From Bailinhaonella thermotolerans (lineage in GTDB: Bacteria; Actinomycetota; Actinomycetes; Streptosporangiales; Streptosporangiaceae), in the NCBI RefSeq assembly GCF_003594875.1, contig NZ_QZEY01000004.1, forward strand, positions 558,001 to 622,000: DNA of 64,000 bases, in the 5' to 3' direction. The position numbers and the translations under genes were made by a program. The notes below the pieces were generated by a model, which saw only the letters and a list, made by a program, of their open reading frames with translations, searched no databases and had not been told where the DNA came from. Below, piece by piece: positions 35,701-44,224 of the stretch; within the stretch, counting starts at the first letter, position 1, and each line of letters begins with the position of its first letter.

Positions 35701-37586
35701 CGCAGCGGCTCGTGGCGGCGCACGATCGCGTCGAGCGCGGCCTGGAAGCGGGCGGGGTCGGCGGTGCCGGTGACCCGCAGGCGCGTGGAGATCAGGGTCG
35801 CGCGGGCGTCGGGCGCGATCTGGAGCAGGGCCCAGAACTGGCGCTGCATGTCGGTGAGGGGATACAGGTCGCGGCCGGTGTTCCGGGTCAGGGGCGCGCG
35901 GCCCCCGGGCGCCGAGCGCAGGCGGCGGGCCAGGGCCTCCACCGTGGGCTCGGCCAGGAACTCGTGCAGCGGGACCTCGGCCCCGAACTCGCCCGCGGCC
36001 CGCGCGACCACGCGCGCCGCCGCCAGCGAGTGCCCGCCCAGCTCGGGGAACCGGTCGTGGACGCCGACCGAGGGCAGGCCCAGCACGTCCGCGACGATCG
36101 CGGCGACCCGCCGCTCGTCCTCGTCGCGCGGGGGCGTGCCTGAGCCGGCCGCCGCGGCCGGCCGGACGTCGGCGAGGGCGCGGCGGTCGATCTTGCCGTT
36201 GGGGGCCAGCGGGAGCCGGTCGAGCACGGTCACCCGGTCCGGCACCATGTACCCGGGCAGGAGGCCGCGCAGGTACTCCCGCAGCTCCCGCTCCCCGGCC
36301 CCCTCGGCCTGCGCGTAGCCCGCGAGCCGCCGGGTGCCGTCCGCGTCGGGCAGCGCCAGCACGGCGGCGGCGGTCACCTTGGGGTGCCCGGCCAGGGCCC
36401 GCTCGACCTCGCCCGGCTCCACGCGGTGCCCGCGGATCTTGACCTGGTCGTCGGCCCGCCCGGCGAAGTGGTACATGTCCCCGTCGAACCGCACCAGGTC
36501 GCCGGTCCGGTAGAAGCGCCCGCCGGGCTCCTCGCGGAACCGGTCGTCGTCCGGGCGGTTCAGGTAGCCGCGCGCGACCACCGGGCCGCCCACCCACAGC
36601 TCGCCCGTCTCGCCCTCGGGCACCTCCCTGCCGTCCGCGTCCCGCACGCTCAGCACCGCGCCGGCGATCGGCCGGCCGATGGGCGGGTCGCCCGCGCCGT
36701 CCCGCGGGATCACGCAGGCCACGCACTGGATCGTGCACTCGGTGGGCCCGTACAGGTTGAACACCCGCTCCACCTGCGGGTGCGCGTAGATGTCGGCGAT
36801 CAGCTCCGCCCAGGCCGGCTCCGCGCCCGAGTGGACCAGGCGGGTGCGCGGCGGCAGCGGGCCGGTGCGCAGCAGCGCCGACAGCACCGACGGCGGGCCG
36901 CCGAGCGCGGTCACCTCGTCCCGCGCGGGCAGGTGCGGCAGCGCGAGCAGGTTGTCGGCCAGGATCACCGTGCCGCCGCACAGGAGCGGCGCGAAGATCT
37001 CCATCACCGAGGGGTCGAAGCAGATCGAGGTCGAGGCGAGGTTCCCGGCCAGCGCCTCGGGCCCCCAGGTCTCCACGAGCCAGGAGAGCTGGTTCAGCAC
37101 GCTCCGGTGCTCCAGGGCCACGCCCTTGGGCCGCCCGGTCGAGCCCGAGGTGTAGATCACGTACGCCAGGGAGTCCTCGGGCACCGCCGTACCGGGGTCG
37201 TGTCCCGGGGAGTCCGCGTCGTCGATCCCCGCGAGGATCACCCGCGCCTCGGCCGGCGGCTTCAGTCCCGGCCGGGTGATCACGGTCTTCAGCCCGCTGT
37301 CGGCCGCCATCAGGCGCAGCCGTTCGGAGGGATAGGCCGGGTCCAGCGGCACGTAGGCCGCCCCGGCCTTGAGAACGCCGAGCAGGGCGGGGAGAAGGTG
37401 CTCTCCACGGTCGAGGAGCACGCCCACCGGCTCCTCGCGGCCCACGCCGTCGCGTAGCAGGGTGTGCGCGATCCGATTCGCGCGCACTTCCGTCTCCTTG
37501 TAGGAGACTCGCAGGTCACCGGCTATATAGGCGATCGCATCAGGTGTGCGCGCCGCCTGCGCCGTCATCGCCGCATGAATGGTCAC
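32763..37586 (-). CDS. Two-module initiating NRPS (A-T-C-A-T)
   Basis: A 1607-residue protein that starts directly with an A domain and so should begin the peptide. Domains: A1 about 5-480 (YIYTSGSTGRPKG, FDPSVME, NLYGPTE); T1 with LGGHS near 517; C about 590-1020 with DHIVADG; A2 about 1040-1500 (LIFTSGSTGRPKG, FDSSVFD, NVYGPAETT); T2 with LGGTS near 1550. Approximate ten-residue codes read by eye are DPMGVSLIQK (A1) and DSFLVAVVAK (A2); neither matches a substrate I can name. No epimerase or methyltransferase domain is present, nor an MbtH gene in the window. The GTG at 37586 has a weak ribosome-binding site. With the second NRPS this gives four modules, hence a predicted tetrapeptide. Confidence 0.9.
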   Translation of the reverse strand: MTIHAAMTAQAARTPDAIAYIAGDLRVSYKETEVRANRIAHTLLRDGVGREEPVGVLLDRGEHLLPALLGVLKAGAAYVPLDPAYPSERLRLMAADSGLKTVITRPGLKPPAEARVILAGIDDADSPGHDPGTAVPEDSLAYVIYTSGSTGRPKGVALEHRSVLNQLSWLVETWGPEALAGNLASTSICFDPSVMEIFAPLLCGGTVILADNLLALPHLPARDEVTALGGPPSVLSALLRTGPLPPRTRLVHSGAEPAWAELIADIYAHPQVERVFNLYGPTECTIQCVACVIPRDGAGDPPIGRPIAGAVLSVRDADGREVPEGETGELWVGGPVVARGYLNRPDDDRFREEPGGRFYRTGDLVRFDGDMYHFAGRADDQVKIRGHRVEPGEVERALAGHPKVTAAAVLALPDADGTRRLAGYAQAEGAGERELREYLRGLLPGYMVPDRVTVLDRLPLAPNGKIDRRALADVRPAAAAGSGTPPRDEDERRVAAIVADVLGLPSVGVHDRFPELGGHSLAAARVVARAAGEFGAEVPLHEFLAEPTVEALARRLRSAPGGRAPLTRNTGRDLYPLTDMQRQFWALLQIAPDARATLISTRLRVTGTADPARFQAALDAIVRRHEPLRSVIEPVGGEPMMRVRPPAPVPLEEHDLRGLAPAEREAEILRLGGPGIAPFDLTADVPLLRAELFRTGEDTAEVVLISDHIVADGWSTRILIEELAAGLAGQDVPDPEIQLGDVALAEEERRAEALAREGAHWRKVLAGVAVPHDLFGREGVSLTHRGRRARRPLDPELDAAIRRVAAELGATPAAVHLAALATVTGGLSGRAETMIGLTAAERDRPGLERVMGPLFGTVPIPLRFEDDPEFGDLVAAANTAITGALAHRELVGSAASDALPRPPGAVPTPVMLSVQPEDVPVVLEASPGGGAAPIRVELAGELDCGCAMGEMSVLVNAGADGPELLVEYATERFTEEDAGRVADALLRALELGLADPRTRVSELPLVPGEELAALRAAGTGAEVRPRATFVDAILEHDRDGIAAESAGGRLTYGELEELSARVATGLVAAGVVPGEAVGACLPRDHRLPAVLLGVIRAGAAYVAMDADLPAGRMNAIVEDGGVLRVLALGEEAHAAVAGIGGAEVLDAAALLETPRGRIPEADPDGPAYLIFTSGSTGRPKGIEITQRGLAAYVASHAEYPGIKAGDAVLAAAPMVFDSSVFDLWATLAAGARVVIADSVTALDGRALAELCDSAGVTMVLTTPSRLRLMVESGWRGRPGMRVKAGGEALDPALARRLLAISGEVWNVYGPAETTVASTAHRVTEPVGDSVPVGRPMPGERLYVVDPLGRALPTGVPGELWIGGAGVAVGYRGRPDLTAAAFVPDPESPEARRYRTGDVVRWTRDAAGEPVLDFVGRADGQVKVRGYRIELGEVDNVVRGHPAVADFAVVATTGADAHLIGHVVWRGTGTTAELEEYAAARLPGYMVPRRWASHEALPYTATGKIDRRALAGVEAEAAAYTPPEGPMQEFMAEIWQETFGLPRVGARDDFFALGGTSLLATRVTVRLREALACDLTVRALFDHPVLADYAAAVERLVISEMTGQEDQS

Positions 37587-37943
37587 GGGCGCCGACCATA
37601 GACAGCATGATCATCGGTCGTACCGAATGTCACTCATCTGGTGTGGTACCGGTATAAAACTGCCGCCAACCCCGCTATTGCGGACAACCGGATCGCATGC
37701 GATCCTCAGCCCGGAAATCCCCGCCGCCTTCCGCCGCCGCTGATCCCGCCCGGGCCGTACGCCGGGGGCGCGGATCGCCGGCCGCGCCGGGCCCGTCCGG
37801 GGATGTGGCCGGACCCCACTCTCGCGCGCCCCGGCTGTGGGCGGATCACATGGACGCGCGCCCCGGCGGTGCCTACGGTGTGGACCATCCCGGCCGTCCG
37901 GTGACGGGAGCGCCGGCCGGACGCGAGCGGGGGAGGACAGGCG
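37587..37943. other. Divergent control region, NRPS operon / GAF-PucR regulator
   Basis: A 357-base gap between the NRPS operon and the regulator at 37944. The NRPS-proximal half is markedly AT-richer (for example TATAAA at 37653-37658) and contains a 16-bp palindrome at 37690-37705. It probably holds both promoters; I could not pair a -35 with confidence. No small gene is evident. Confidence 0.5.
37690..37705. promoter_or_regulatory. Perfect 16-bp palindrome, candidate operator
   Basis: GGATCGCATGCGATCC is a perfect inverted repeat in the divergent region upstream of the NRPS operon and the adjacent regulator, a likely place for a regulator site. Confidence 0.4.
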
Positions 37944-39812
37944 GTGGACGTGACGACGGGCTCGTTCCTGGAACTGCTGCTGGCCGACGCCGAGGCCGAG
38001 GAGTTCGACGCGCCGCCGGCGCGGGCGCGGGCGCGCGGGGAGCCGCCGGAGACGCTGGCGGAGCTGGACCGGCAGCGCCTGCTGGCGCTGCGGCTGCGCG
38101 AGATCCTCATCGGCCAGCGCCGCAACGGCGCCGAACTGCGGCTCCTCAACGACACCGCCAACGACCTGGCGTCCCTGCACGACCTCGACACGATCCTGCA
38201 GGCGATCTCCGACCGGGCGCGCCGCCTGCTCAACTGCGACCTGGCCTACATCAGCCTCAACGACGAGGACGAGAGCACGTACGTCAAGGCGGCCTCGGGC
38301 AACATCTCCGGGGCCCTGCGCGAGCTGCGCCTGCCGAAGGGGACGGGCGTGGGCGGGCTGGTCGCGCGCACGGGCGAGCCGCACCACGTGCTGTCCTACT
38401 CCGAGGACGACTCGATCGTGCACCGGCCGGAGATCGACAAGACGGTGCTGGCGGAGGGCATCCGGTCGCTGCTCGGCGTCCCCGTCAAGCTCAAGCAGAG
38501 CGTCATCGGCGTGCTGCTGGCCGCCCACCGCAGCCCGCGCACCTTCAGCTCCCGCGACATCAGCGCGCTGGCCATGCTGGGCGCGCACGCGGCGGTGGCC
38601 ATCCAGAACGCCCGGCTGCTGGCCGAGACGCAGGCGGCGGTGGCCGACCTGCGGGTCGCGAACGCCACCATCCGGTCCCACGCCGAGGACCTGGAGCGCA
38701 TCGCCGACGTCCACGAGCGGCTGACGAGGCTGGTCATCCACGGCAAGAGCGTCGAGGACGTGGTCGCGGTCGCGGCCGCCTCGGCGTCCGGTGCGGTGGC
38801 GCTGCTCGACCGGGACGGCGCCGTGGTGACCGCCGCGGGGCCGGCCCCGCTGCCGCCCGGCCCGGGCCTGGCCTCGGTCGCGGCCCGCGCGCAGGAGTCG
38901 GGCCGCAGCGTCGTGCGCGACGGGCTGTGCGCCGTCCCGATGATCGCCGACTCGGAGGTCCTGGGCAGCGTGGTCATGCACGGCGTCGCGGCGGTGAGCG
39001 ACATCGACCGGCGCACGCTGGAGGTCGCGGCGCTGGTGGCCTCGCTGGTGCTGGTGACGCGCCGCCGCATGGCCGAGGTCGAGGCGCGGGTGCGGGGCGA
39101 GCTGCTCGAAGACCTCCTCGCCACCTCCGCGCAGGACCACGACCTGCTGCGCCACCGCGCGTCCCTGCTCGGGGTGGACCTCGGCGCGCGCCACGTCGTG
39201 GTGGTGGCCCGGGCCGACCCGCAGGTGCGGGACCGGCTGCACACCGCCGCGAACGCGCTCGCCCGCCGGTCCGGGGGCCTGGCGACCGGCCGCAAGGACG
39301 AGGTCGTCCTCCTCCTGCCCGGCGCGAACCCGGGCGCCGTCGCCCAGGAGGCCGTGCGCGAGCTGTCCGGGGCGACCTCCCGGCCGGTGACCGCCGGGGG
39401 CGCGGGCGGGGGCGGCGCCTCGATCGCCGCGGCGTACGACGAGGCGTCGCGCTGCGTGCGGGCGCTGCTGGCGCTGGGCCGGGCCGGGGAGGCCGCGGAC
39501 GCGCGGGACCTGGGGTTCGTGGGCATCCTGTTCGGCAGCCGCCCGGACATCGGCTCGTTCATCGACGCCACGGTCGGGCCGCTCATCGAGTACGACCGCG
39601 ACCGCGGCGGCAGTCTGCTGGAGACGACCGAGGTGTTCTGCGCCACCGGACAGAACACGACCGCCACGGCGCAGGCGATGCACCTGCACCCCAACACGGT
39701 GGCCCAGCGGCTGGCCAGGATCGCCCGGCTCCTCGGCGACTCCTGGCGCGAGCCCGACCGGATGCTGGAGATCCAGGTGGCCCTGCGGCTGCTGAAGGTG
39801 GGCCGCCGGTAG
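37944..39812 (+). CDS. GAF-domain transcriptional regulator with PucR/CdaR-type HTH
   Basis: A 622-residue cytosolic regulator. Residues about 65-215 form a GAF domain (NDTANDLASLHDLDTILQAI, then a C-terminal ISALAMLGAHAAVAIQNARL), followed by a short helical linker that probably dimerises. A second sensor-like region lies at about 250-375. The C-terminal part ends with the PucR-type helix-turn-helix TEVFCATGQNTTATAQAMHL, then HPNTVAQRLARI. The GTG at 37944 has a GGGAGG ribosome-binding site eight bases upstream. It is divergent from the NRPS operon and is the only regulator touching it, so it is the best candidate for its control. Its ligand is unknown. Confidence 0.85.
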   Translation: MDVTTGSFLELLLADAEAEEFDAPPARARARGEPPETLAELDRQRLLALRLREILIGQRRNGAELRLLNDTANDLASLHDLDTILQAISDRARRLLNCDLAYISLNDEDESTYVKAASGNISGALRELRLPKGTGVGGLVARTGEPHHVLSYSEDDSIVHRPEIDKTVLAEGIRSLLGVPVKLKQSVIGVLLAAHRSPRTFSSRDISALAMLGAHAAVAIQNARLLAETQAAVADLRVANATIRSHAEDLERIADVHERLTRLVIHGKSVEDVVAVAAASASGAVALLDRDGAVVTAAGPAPLPPGPGLASVAARAQESGRSVVRDGLCAVPMIADSEVLGSVVMHGVAAVSDIDRRTLEVAALVASLVLVTRRRMAEVEARVRGELLEDLLATSAQDHDLLRHRASLLGVDLGARHVVVVARADPQVRDRLHTAANALARRSGGLATGRKDEVVLLLPGANPGAVAQEAVRELSGATSRPVTAGGAGGGGASIAAAYDEASRCVRALLALGRAGEAADARDLGFVGILFGSRPDIGSFIDATVGPLIEYDRDRGGSLLETTEVFCATGQNTTATAQAMHLHPNTVAQRLARIARLLGDSWREPDRMLEIQVALRLLKVGRR

Positions 39813-39839
39813 CCGCGGGGCGTCCCCGGCCGGGAGCCG

Positions 39840-40367
39840 TCAGGCCATGTCGCGGTTGATGAGCTGGTACATCACGCAGTCCTGCCAGCGCCCGGCGATC
39901 CGCAGGTACTCCGGGGCCAGGCCGTACCGCTCGAAGCCGGCGCGCTCCAGGATCCGCTGGGAGGCGGCGTTGTGCTTCAGGGTCTCGGCCTGGATCCGGT
40001 GCAGGCCCAGGTCGCCGAAGGCCACCGCGATCATCGAGCGCAGCGCCGCCGTGGCGTGGCCGCGCCCGTTCGCGTGCTCGGAGACCCAGTAGCCCACGCT
40101 GGCGGACTGGAGGGAGAAGCGCACGATCCCGCTCAGCGTGATCCGGCCGACCACCCGCCCGTCGTCGTCGACGATGACGTGCGGCACGTGCGTCCCGGCC
40201 TCGTACCAGTCCAGCGCGTCCCGCACGACGGCGAGCTGGCCCTCCTCGGTGAAGTACGAGTCCTCGCGGTCCGGCTCCCAGGGGGCCAGGAAATCGCGGT
40301 TGGACCGGAGGAGCGCGGCAAGGACGGGGGCGTCTTCGGGGCTCATGAGCCGGGTCGTCGTCACCAT
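39840..40367 (-). CDS. GNAT acetyltransferase, RimJ-like
   Basis: A 175-residue N-acetyltransferase of the GNAT superfamily, closest in appearance to RimJ/RimL enzymes that acetylate protein N-termini or small amines with acetyl-CoA. Family features are TTTRLMSPEDAPVLAALL at the start, the beta-strand VVGRITLSGI, the acetyl-CoA loop NGRGHATAAL and the C-terminal RIQAETLKHNAASQRILERA, then GFERYG. Its start region faces the M36 protease gene. Its position 27 bases after the convergent regulator gene gives no clear functional link, and its substrate cannot be predicted. Confidence 0.85.
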   Translation of the reverse strand: MVTTTRLMSPEDAPVLAALLRSNRDFLAPWEPDREDSYFTEEGQLAVVRDALDWYEAGTHVPHVIVDDDGRVVGRITLSGIVRFSLQSASVGYWVSEHANGRGHATAALRSMIAVAFGDLGLHRIQAETLKHNAASQRILERAGFERYGLAPEYLRIAGRWQDCVMYQLINRDMA

Positions 40368-40538
40368 TCAATGATCTCATGCAATTTTTGTCAGGTTTCG
40401 GCGGGACGCCCGGTTATTGGGGGTGTGTCGTCTATACGCTGATATTTAAGTCAATGCAAGATCTTGTAACCCCACGATGGCGGTGTTACCTCTTGCGGAG
40501 GTGTGTGCGATTCGCGCGCCCTTTGCTGGCAGGAGGGA
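40368..40538. other. Divergent promoter region, GNAT / M36 peptidase
   Basis: This 171-base gap includes the most AT-rich stretch nearby (about 40375-40470) and a 10-bp palindrome CAAGATCTTG at 40457-40466. It should contain both promoters; I could not assign exact boxes. Confidence 0.4.
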
Positions 40539-43451
40539 ATGTTGTCGTCTAGATCCTGGTTACGCAGGGCCACTATCGCCACCGTCGCGGTGGCGGCTCT
40601 CCCCCTATCCGCGGCGGCGGCCCGCGGGGAGCCCGGCGCGCAGGCCCCGGCTCCGAAGGTGCTCGACTTCCAGGGCGAGGAGCACGGCATGCCCGACCTG
40701 GACAACCGCAAGGGCCGGGTCGCCCCGCCCGCGGGGGTCCAGGCCCGCAAGGCCGGCCCCGAGGCCACGATCCGCTGGAACGCTCTCGGCACCCCCGCCG
40801 TCGTGACGAGCGCCAAGCCGCTCGCCGAGGGCCTGGGCGACGACCCCGAGAAGGCGGCCCGCGCCTACCTGAAGGCCAACGAGAGCCTGTTCGGCCTGTC
40901 CGCCGAGGCGGTGGACGCGCTGGAGAAGGTCGCGGTCAACCCGATCGGCAAGGGCCACGCCGTACTGCTGCGCCAGCGTTTCGGCTCACTCCCCGCGGGG
41001 GTGGACGGCCTGGTGAGCGTGGGCGTGGCCGGCGGCAAGATCCGCCACGTGACGTCCTCGCTGTCCCGCGAGACCGAGGCGCCCCCGGCCGCCAAGATCA
41101 CGCAGGACAAGGCGCTGGAGGCCGCCGCGCGCGACGCCGGGATGGACCTGGCGACCGCGACCACCAAGCGGGTCACCCCGGTGGCGGTGCCCGCGCCCGA
41201 CGGCGTGCACAGCGCGTTCGAGGTCGTGCTGATCGGCGGCACCAAGGCCGAGCCGATCGCGGTCACCACCCACGTGGACGCGGTCAGCGGCGCGGTCCTG
41301 GTGCGGGAGAACCTGGTCGACCACTTCGACCCGGACAACCCCAAGTGGAAGGTGTTCCCGGCGAACCCGCCGGCCGACTACTCCTCGACCGACAACCGCC
41401 AGACCTGGTGCCACGAGTCAGACCCGGACTGTGACTACGTGCCCGGGGGCGACCCGCGCACCGGCAAGGCCTGGGACGTGGACCACACCACGAACGCCCC
41501 GACCAACACCAGCCTCGGCAACGCGGCGCGGACCTTCGAGAACCGGGCCAACCCCGACCCGTTCAGCGTCGGCACCCGCAGCAACGCGCCGACCCCGAGC
41601 CGCAACTACTTCTTCCCCTGGAAGAACACCTGGTTCAACGCCAAGTGCAACCCGGCCGTGTTCGACCAGCCGGGCGAGGCCGACCTCGAGGCCGCGATCT
41701 CCAACCTGCACGTCATGCACAACCGCATGCACGACTGGTCCTACCGCCTCGGCTTCACCGAGACGGCCTGGAACATGCAGGTCAGCAACGGCGACCGCGG
41801 CGGGCTCGGCAACGACCCCGAGCAGGGCAACGCCCAGGCCGGCGCGCGCGACCTGACCGTCCGCGACAACGCCAACCAGATCACCGGCCCCGACGGCGTC
41901 GCGCCGATCACCAACATGTACCTCTGGCAGCCCATCGCCGGCTCGTTCTACGCGCCCTGCGTTGACGGCGACTACGACATGTCGGTCATCGGGCACGAGT
42001 ACACCCACGCGATCTCCGGCCGCATGATCGGCGGCCCGAACGCCGGCTGGAGCGGCGCGCAGGCCGGCGCGATGAACGAGAGCACCTCCGACCTGTTCGC
42101 GATGGAGTACCTCAACGAGTACGGCTTCCGCCCGCGCGGCGACACGCCGTACGTCACGGGCGGGTACGCCACCGGCGACTCCGGGCGCGGCATCCGCAAC
42201 TACGACATGTCCAAGTCGCCGCTGAACTACAGCGACATCGCCTACGACATCGTGGGCCAGCAGGTCCACGCGGACGGCGAGATCTGGTCGGCCACCCAGT
42301 TCGACGTGCGCGAGGCGTTCGTCAAGCGGTACGGCGCGGGCGACGCGAAGACCCAGCGGGCCTGCGCCGACGGCAAGAAGCCCGTCGAGGAGTGCCCCGG
42401 CAACCGCCGCTGGGCCCAGCTCAGCTTCGACGCCCTGCTGCTGATGGCCTCCGGCGCGGTGTCCTACGTGGACCACCGTGACGCGCTGCTCGCCGCCGAC
42501 GCGATCCGCTTCGACGGCGCGAACCAGGACATCATGTGGCGCGCGTTCGCCGAGCACGGCCTCGGCGCCGCCGCCGCCAGCAACGGCCCGAACGACCCCG
42601 ACCCCACGCCGAGCTTCGTCGACCCGATCGGCAAGAACGGCAAGCTCAAGATCAAGCCGGCGCGTGACGCCGAGGGCGCGGTCGTGCGGCTGTACGTCGG
42701 CGACTACGAGGCGCGCGCCGTCCCCGTCGCCGACACCGACCCGAACACCCCGCTCGGCGACACCGTCGAGATGGCCGCCGGCGGGTACGACTTCGTGGCC
42801 GTGGCCAAGGGCTTCGGGCACAAGCGGGTGAAGGCGATCGTCTGGCCCGGCAAGGAGTTCCCGCTCAACCTGGAGATGCCGCGCAACCACGCCTCCTCGG
42901 CGAACGGCGCCACCGCCAGCGGTGACGGCGTCAACCAGGCCCGGCTGATCGACGACACCGAGGCCACCAACTGGGCCTCGCTCACCGGCGCGCCCAAGGG
43001 CAAGTCGGTCGTCGTGGACCTGGCCGGCGACGAGCCCGTCAACGTCCGCCGCTTCCAGGTCAGCGCCATGCTCCGGCCGGCCGTCGCGGGCGACCCGGAC
43101 GCGGGCGGCCAGAACCGGTTCTCGGCCCTGCGCTCGTTCGAGGTGCTCACCTGCCTCAAGGACTGCGCGAACCCGGCGAACTTCCGGAAGGTCCTGACCA
43201 GCTCGGACAAGGCGTTCGACACCGCGCTGCCGCGTCCGCGCGGGGCCGACCTGCTGATCAAGTCCTTCCAGATCCCGATCCCCGTCCCCGCCACCCACGT
43301 CATGTTCCGCGCGCTGACCAGCCAGTGCACCGGCAACCCGCTCTACGCCGGGGAACAGGACAACGACCCGAACAGCGCGACGGACTGCGCCACGGCCAGC
43401 CCGTTCCGCGACCAGATCCGCGCCGCCGAGTTCCAGGCCTTCTCCTGGTGA
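40539..43451 (+). CDS. Secreted zinc metallopeptidase, M36 (fungalysin) family
   Basis: About 970 residues, an exported protease made as a zymogen. From the ATG at 40539 there is a signal peptide (LRRATIATVAVAALPLSAAA), then a propeptide with FTP/PepSY-like sequence to about residue 265. The catalytic domain follows, with H486-E-Y-T-H490 and the third zinc ligand E514 in MNESTSDLF. C-terminal to it are beta-rich accessory domains; from about 790 one resembles a discoidin (F5/8 type C) module (ARLIDDTEATNWASL). AGGAGGG sits almost against the ATG, so a TTG three bases later could be the true start. The substrate is extracellular protein. A terminator hairpin follows. Confidence 0.9.
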   Translation: MLSSRSWLRRATIATVAVAALPLSAAAARGEPGAQAPAPKVLDFQGEEHGMPDLDNRKGRVAPPAGVQARKAGPEATIRWNALGTPAVVTSAKPLAEGLGDDPEKAARAYLKANESLFGLSAEAVDALEKVAVNPIGKGHAVLLRQRFGSLPAGVDGLVSVGVAGGKIRHVTSSLSRETEAPPAAKITQDKALEAAARDAGMDLATATTKRVTPVAVPAPDGVHSAFEVVLIGGTKAEPIAVTTHVDAVSGAVLVRENLVDHFDPDNPKWKVFPANPPADYSSTDNRQTWCHESDPDCDYVPGGDPRTGKAWDVDHTTNAPTNTSLGNAARTFENRANPDPFSVGTRSNAPTPSRNYFFPWKNTWFNAKCNPAVFDQPGEADLEAAISNLHVMHNRMHDWSYRLGFTETAWNMQVSNGDRGGLGNDPEQGNAQAGARDLTVRDNANQITGPDGVAPITNMYLWQPIAGSFYAPCVDGDYDMSVIGHEYTHAISGRMIGGPNAGWSGAQAGAMNESTSDLFAMEYLNEYGFRPRGDTPYVTGGYATGDSGRGIRNYDMSKSPLNYSDIAYDIVGQQVHADGEIWSATQFDVREAFVKRYGAGDAKTQRACADGKKPVEECPGNRRWAQLSFDALLLMASGAVSYVDHRDALLAADAIRFDGANQDIMWRAFAEHGLGAAAASNGPNDPDPTPSFVDPIGKNGKLKIKPARDAEGAVVRLYVGDYEARAVPVADTDPNTPLGDTVEMAAGGYDFVAVAKGFGHKRVKAIVWPGKEFPLNLEMPRNHASSANGATASGDGVNQARLIDDTEATNWASLTGAPKGKSVVVDLAGDEPVNVRRFQVSAMLRPAVAGDPDAGGQNRFSALRSFEVLTCLKDCANPANFRKVLTSSDKAFDTALPRPRGADLLIKSFQIPIPVPATHVMFRALTSQCTGNPLYAGEQDNDPNSATDCATASPFRDQIRAAEFQAFSW

Positions 43452-43473
43452 TCCCGGCACGCTGATCCGCGGT

Positions 43474-43497
43474 GACGGGCCGGCCCCCCGGCCCGTC
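43474..43497 (+). terminator. Terminator hairpin after the M36 peptidase gene
   Basis: GACGGGCCGG (43474-43483) pairs perfectly with CCGGCCCGTC (43488-43497) around a CCCC loop, 22 bases after the stop codon. Confidence 0.7.
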
Positions 43498-43680
43498 CCG
43501 ACCGGGCGATCCGCACGGCCCGCGTCCAGCCGGGCGCGGGCCGTACGGCTGCCCGGGGGCGACGGCGGCGGGCCGGGCCCTGAACGGGGACGGAACGCGC
43601 GGGTAGATCAACGGCAATGTCACTGAGAGCGGCGGGCCCCGGCGGTCAGGGTAGGTGTTCGTCCGCTACAGACCACCTCA

Positions 43681-43711
43681 CGTCGCCCGGAGGCGCGGCC
43701 TCCGGGCGACG
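43681..43711 (+). promoter_or_regulatory. 14-bp hairpin in the 5' leader of the small secreted protein gene
   Basis: CGTCGCCCGGAGGC (43681-43694) pairs perfectly with GCCTCCGGGCGACG (43698-43711) around a GCG loop. It ends 20 bases before the GGAAGGAG ribosome-binding site, so it may be a terminator of upstream reading or a leader stabiliser/attenuator. Confidence 0.5.
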
Positions 43712-43739
43712 CGTCGTGTCGCTCTCGGAAGGAGACTTC

Positions 43740-44153
43740 ATGTCCGCAACCCGCCGGGCCCTCACCGCGGCGGCCGCCGCCGCGGCGACCGCCCTCGTCC
43801 TCGCCGACCCCGCCGGCGCGGCGAGCGCCGGGACCGCCCCCGAGGCGAGCGCCGGGACCGCCGCCGGGCACGCCAAGCCCGGCAAGGGCCGCTGCCTGGT
43901 GATCGGCGCCGCGAACGGCAGGCTCCAGGTCCTGCACCTGGGCAAGAAGTGCGGCCCGGCCGGCACCTACCACATGGACGTCTGGAGCGGGAAGCTGCGC
44001 CGCAAGGTGCCGCCCTACCGCTACGACGGCAGGCTCCGGGCGTTCGGGAGCCGCTGGAACGTGCCGCGCGGCACCCGGATCTGCGCCCAGCTCTGGTACC
44101 ACAAGCCGGGAGGCGGCCTGGCGAACTGGGGCCGCGCCTGCACCACCATGTGA
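43740..44153 (+). CDS. Small secreted cationic protein of unknown function
   Basis: A 137-residue exported protein. The ATG at 43740 has an ideal GGAAGGAG ribosome-binding site; the open frame upstream of it is not used. The signal peptide (RRALTAAAAAAATALVLA) ends near GAASA, then an Ala/Gly/Thr spacer leads to a mature domain of about 90 residues rich in Lys and Arg. It contains four Cys (GRCLVIG, KKCGPAG, TRICAQL, RACTTM) that could form two disulphides, and several Trp/Tyr residues. I do not recognise the family. Small cationic disulphide proteins of this kind can be inhibitors or surface binders, but nothing here decides that. Confidence 0.6.
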   Translation: MSATRRALTAAAAAAATALVLADPAGAASAGTAPEASAGTAAGHAKPGKGRCLVIGAANGRLQVLHLGKKCGPAGTYHMDVWSGKLRRKVPPYRYDGRLRAFGSRWNVPRGTRICAQLWYHKPGGGLANWGRACTTM

Positions 44154-44164
44154 GCCCGCGCGAG

Positions 44165-44200
44165 GACGTGCCCGGCGGGCCGCGGCCCGCCGGGCACGTC
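44165..44200. terminator. Bidirectional terminator hairpin
   Basis: GACGTGCCCGGCGGGC (44165-44180) pairs perfectly with GCCCGCCGGGCACGTC (44185-44200) around a CGCG loop: a 16-bp stem between the convergent small secreted protein gene and rbsD. Confidence 0.8.
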
Positions 44201-44224
44201 CCGGCCCCGTCTTGCCAGGGCTTG

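Noticed and set aside
32767-36981. Open frame continuing upstream of the second NRPS start, as if one 4233-residue protein
   Set aside because: The upstream part overlaps the first NRPS in another frame and has only Arg/Pro/Gly-rich nonsense. The true start is the ATG at 32766 with a clean ATGA overlap.
24280-37943. An MbtH-like helper gene near the NRPS
   Set aside because: No short gene with the MbtH pattern was seen in the gaps; one may exist elsewhere in the genome.
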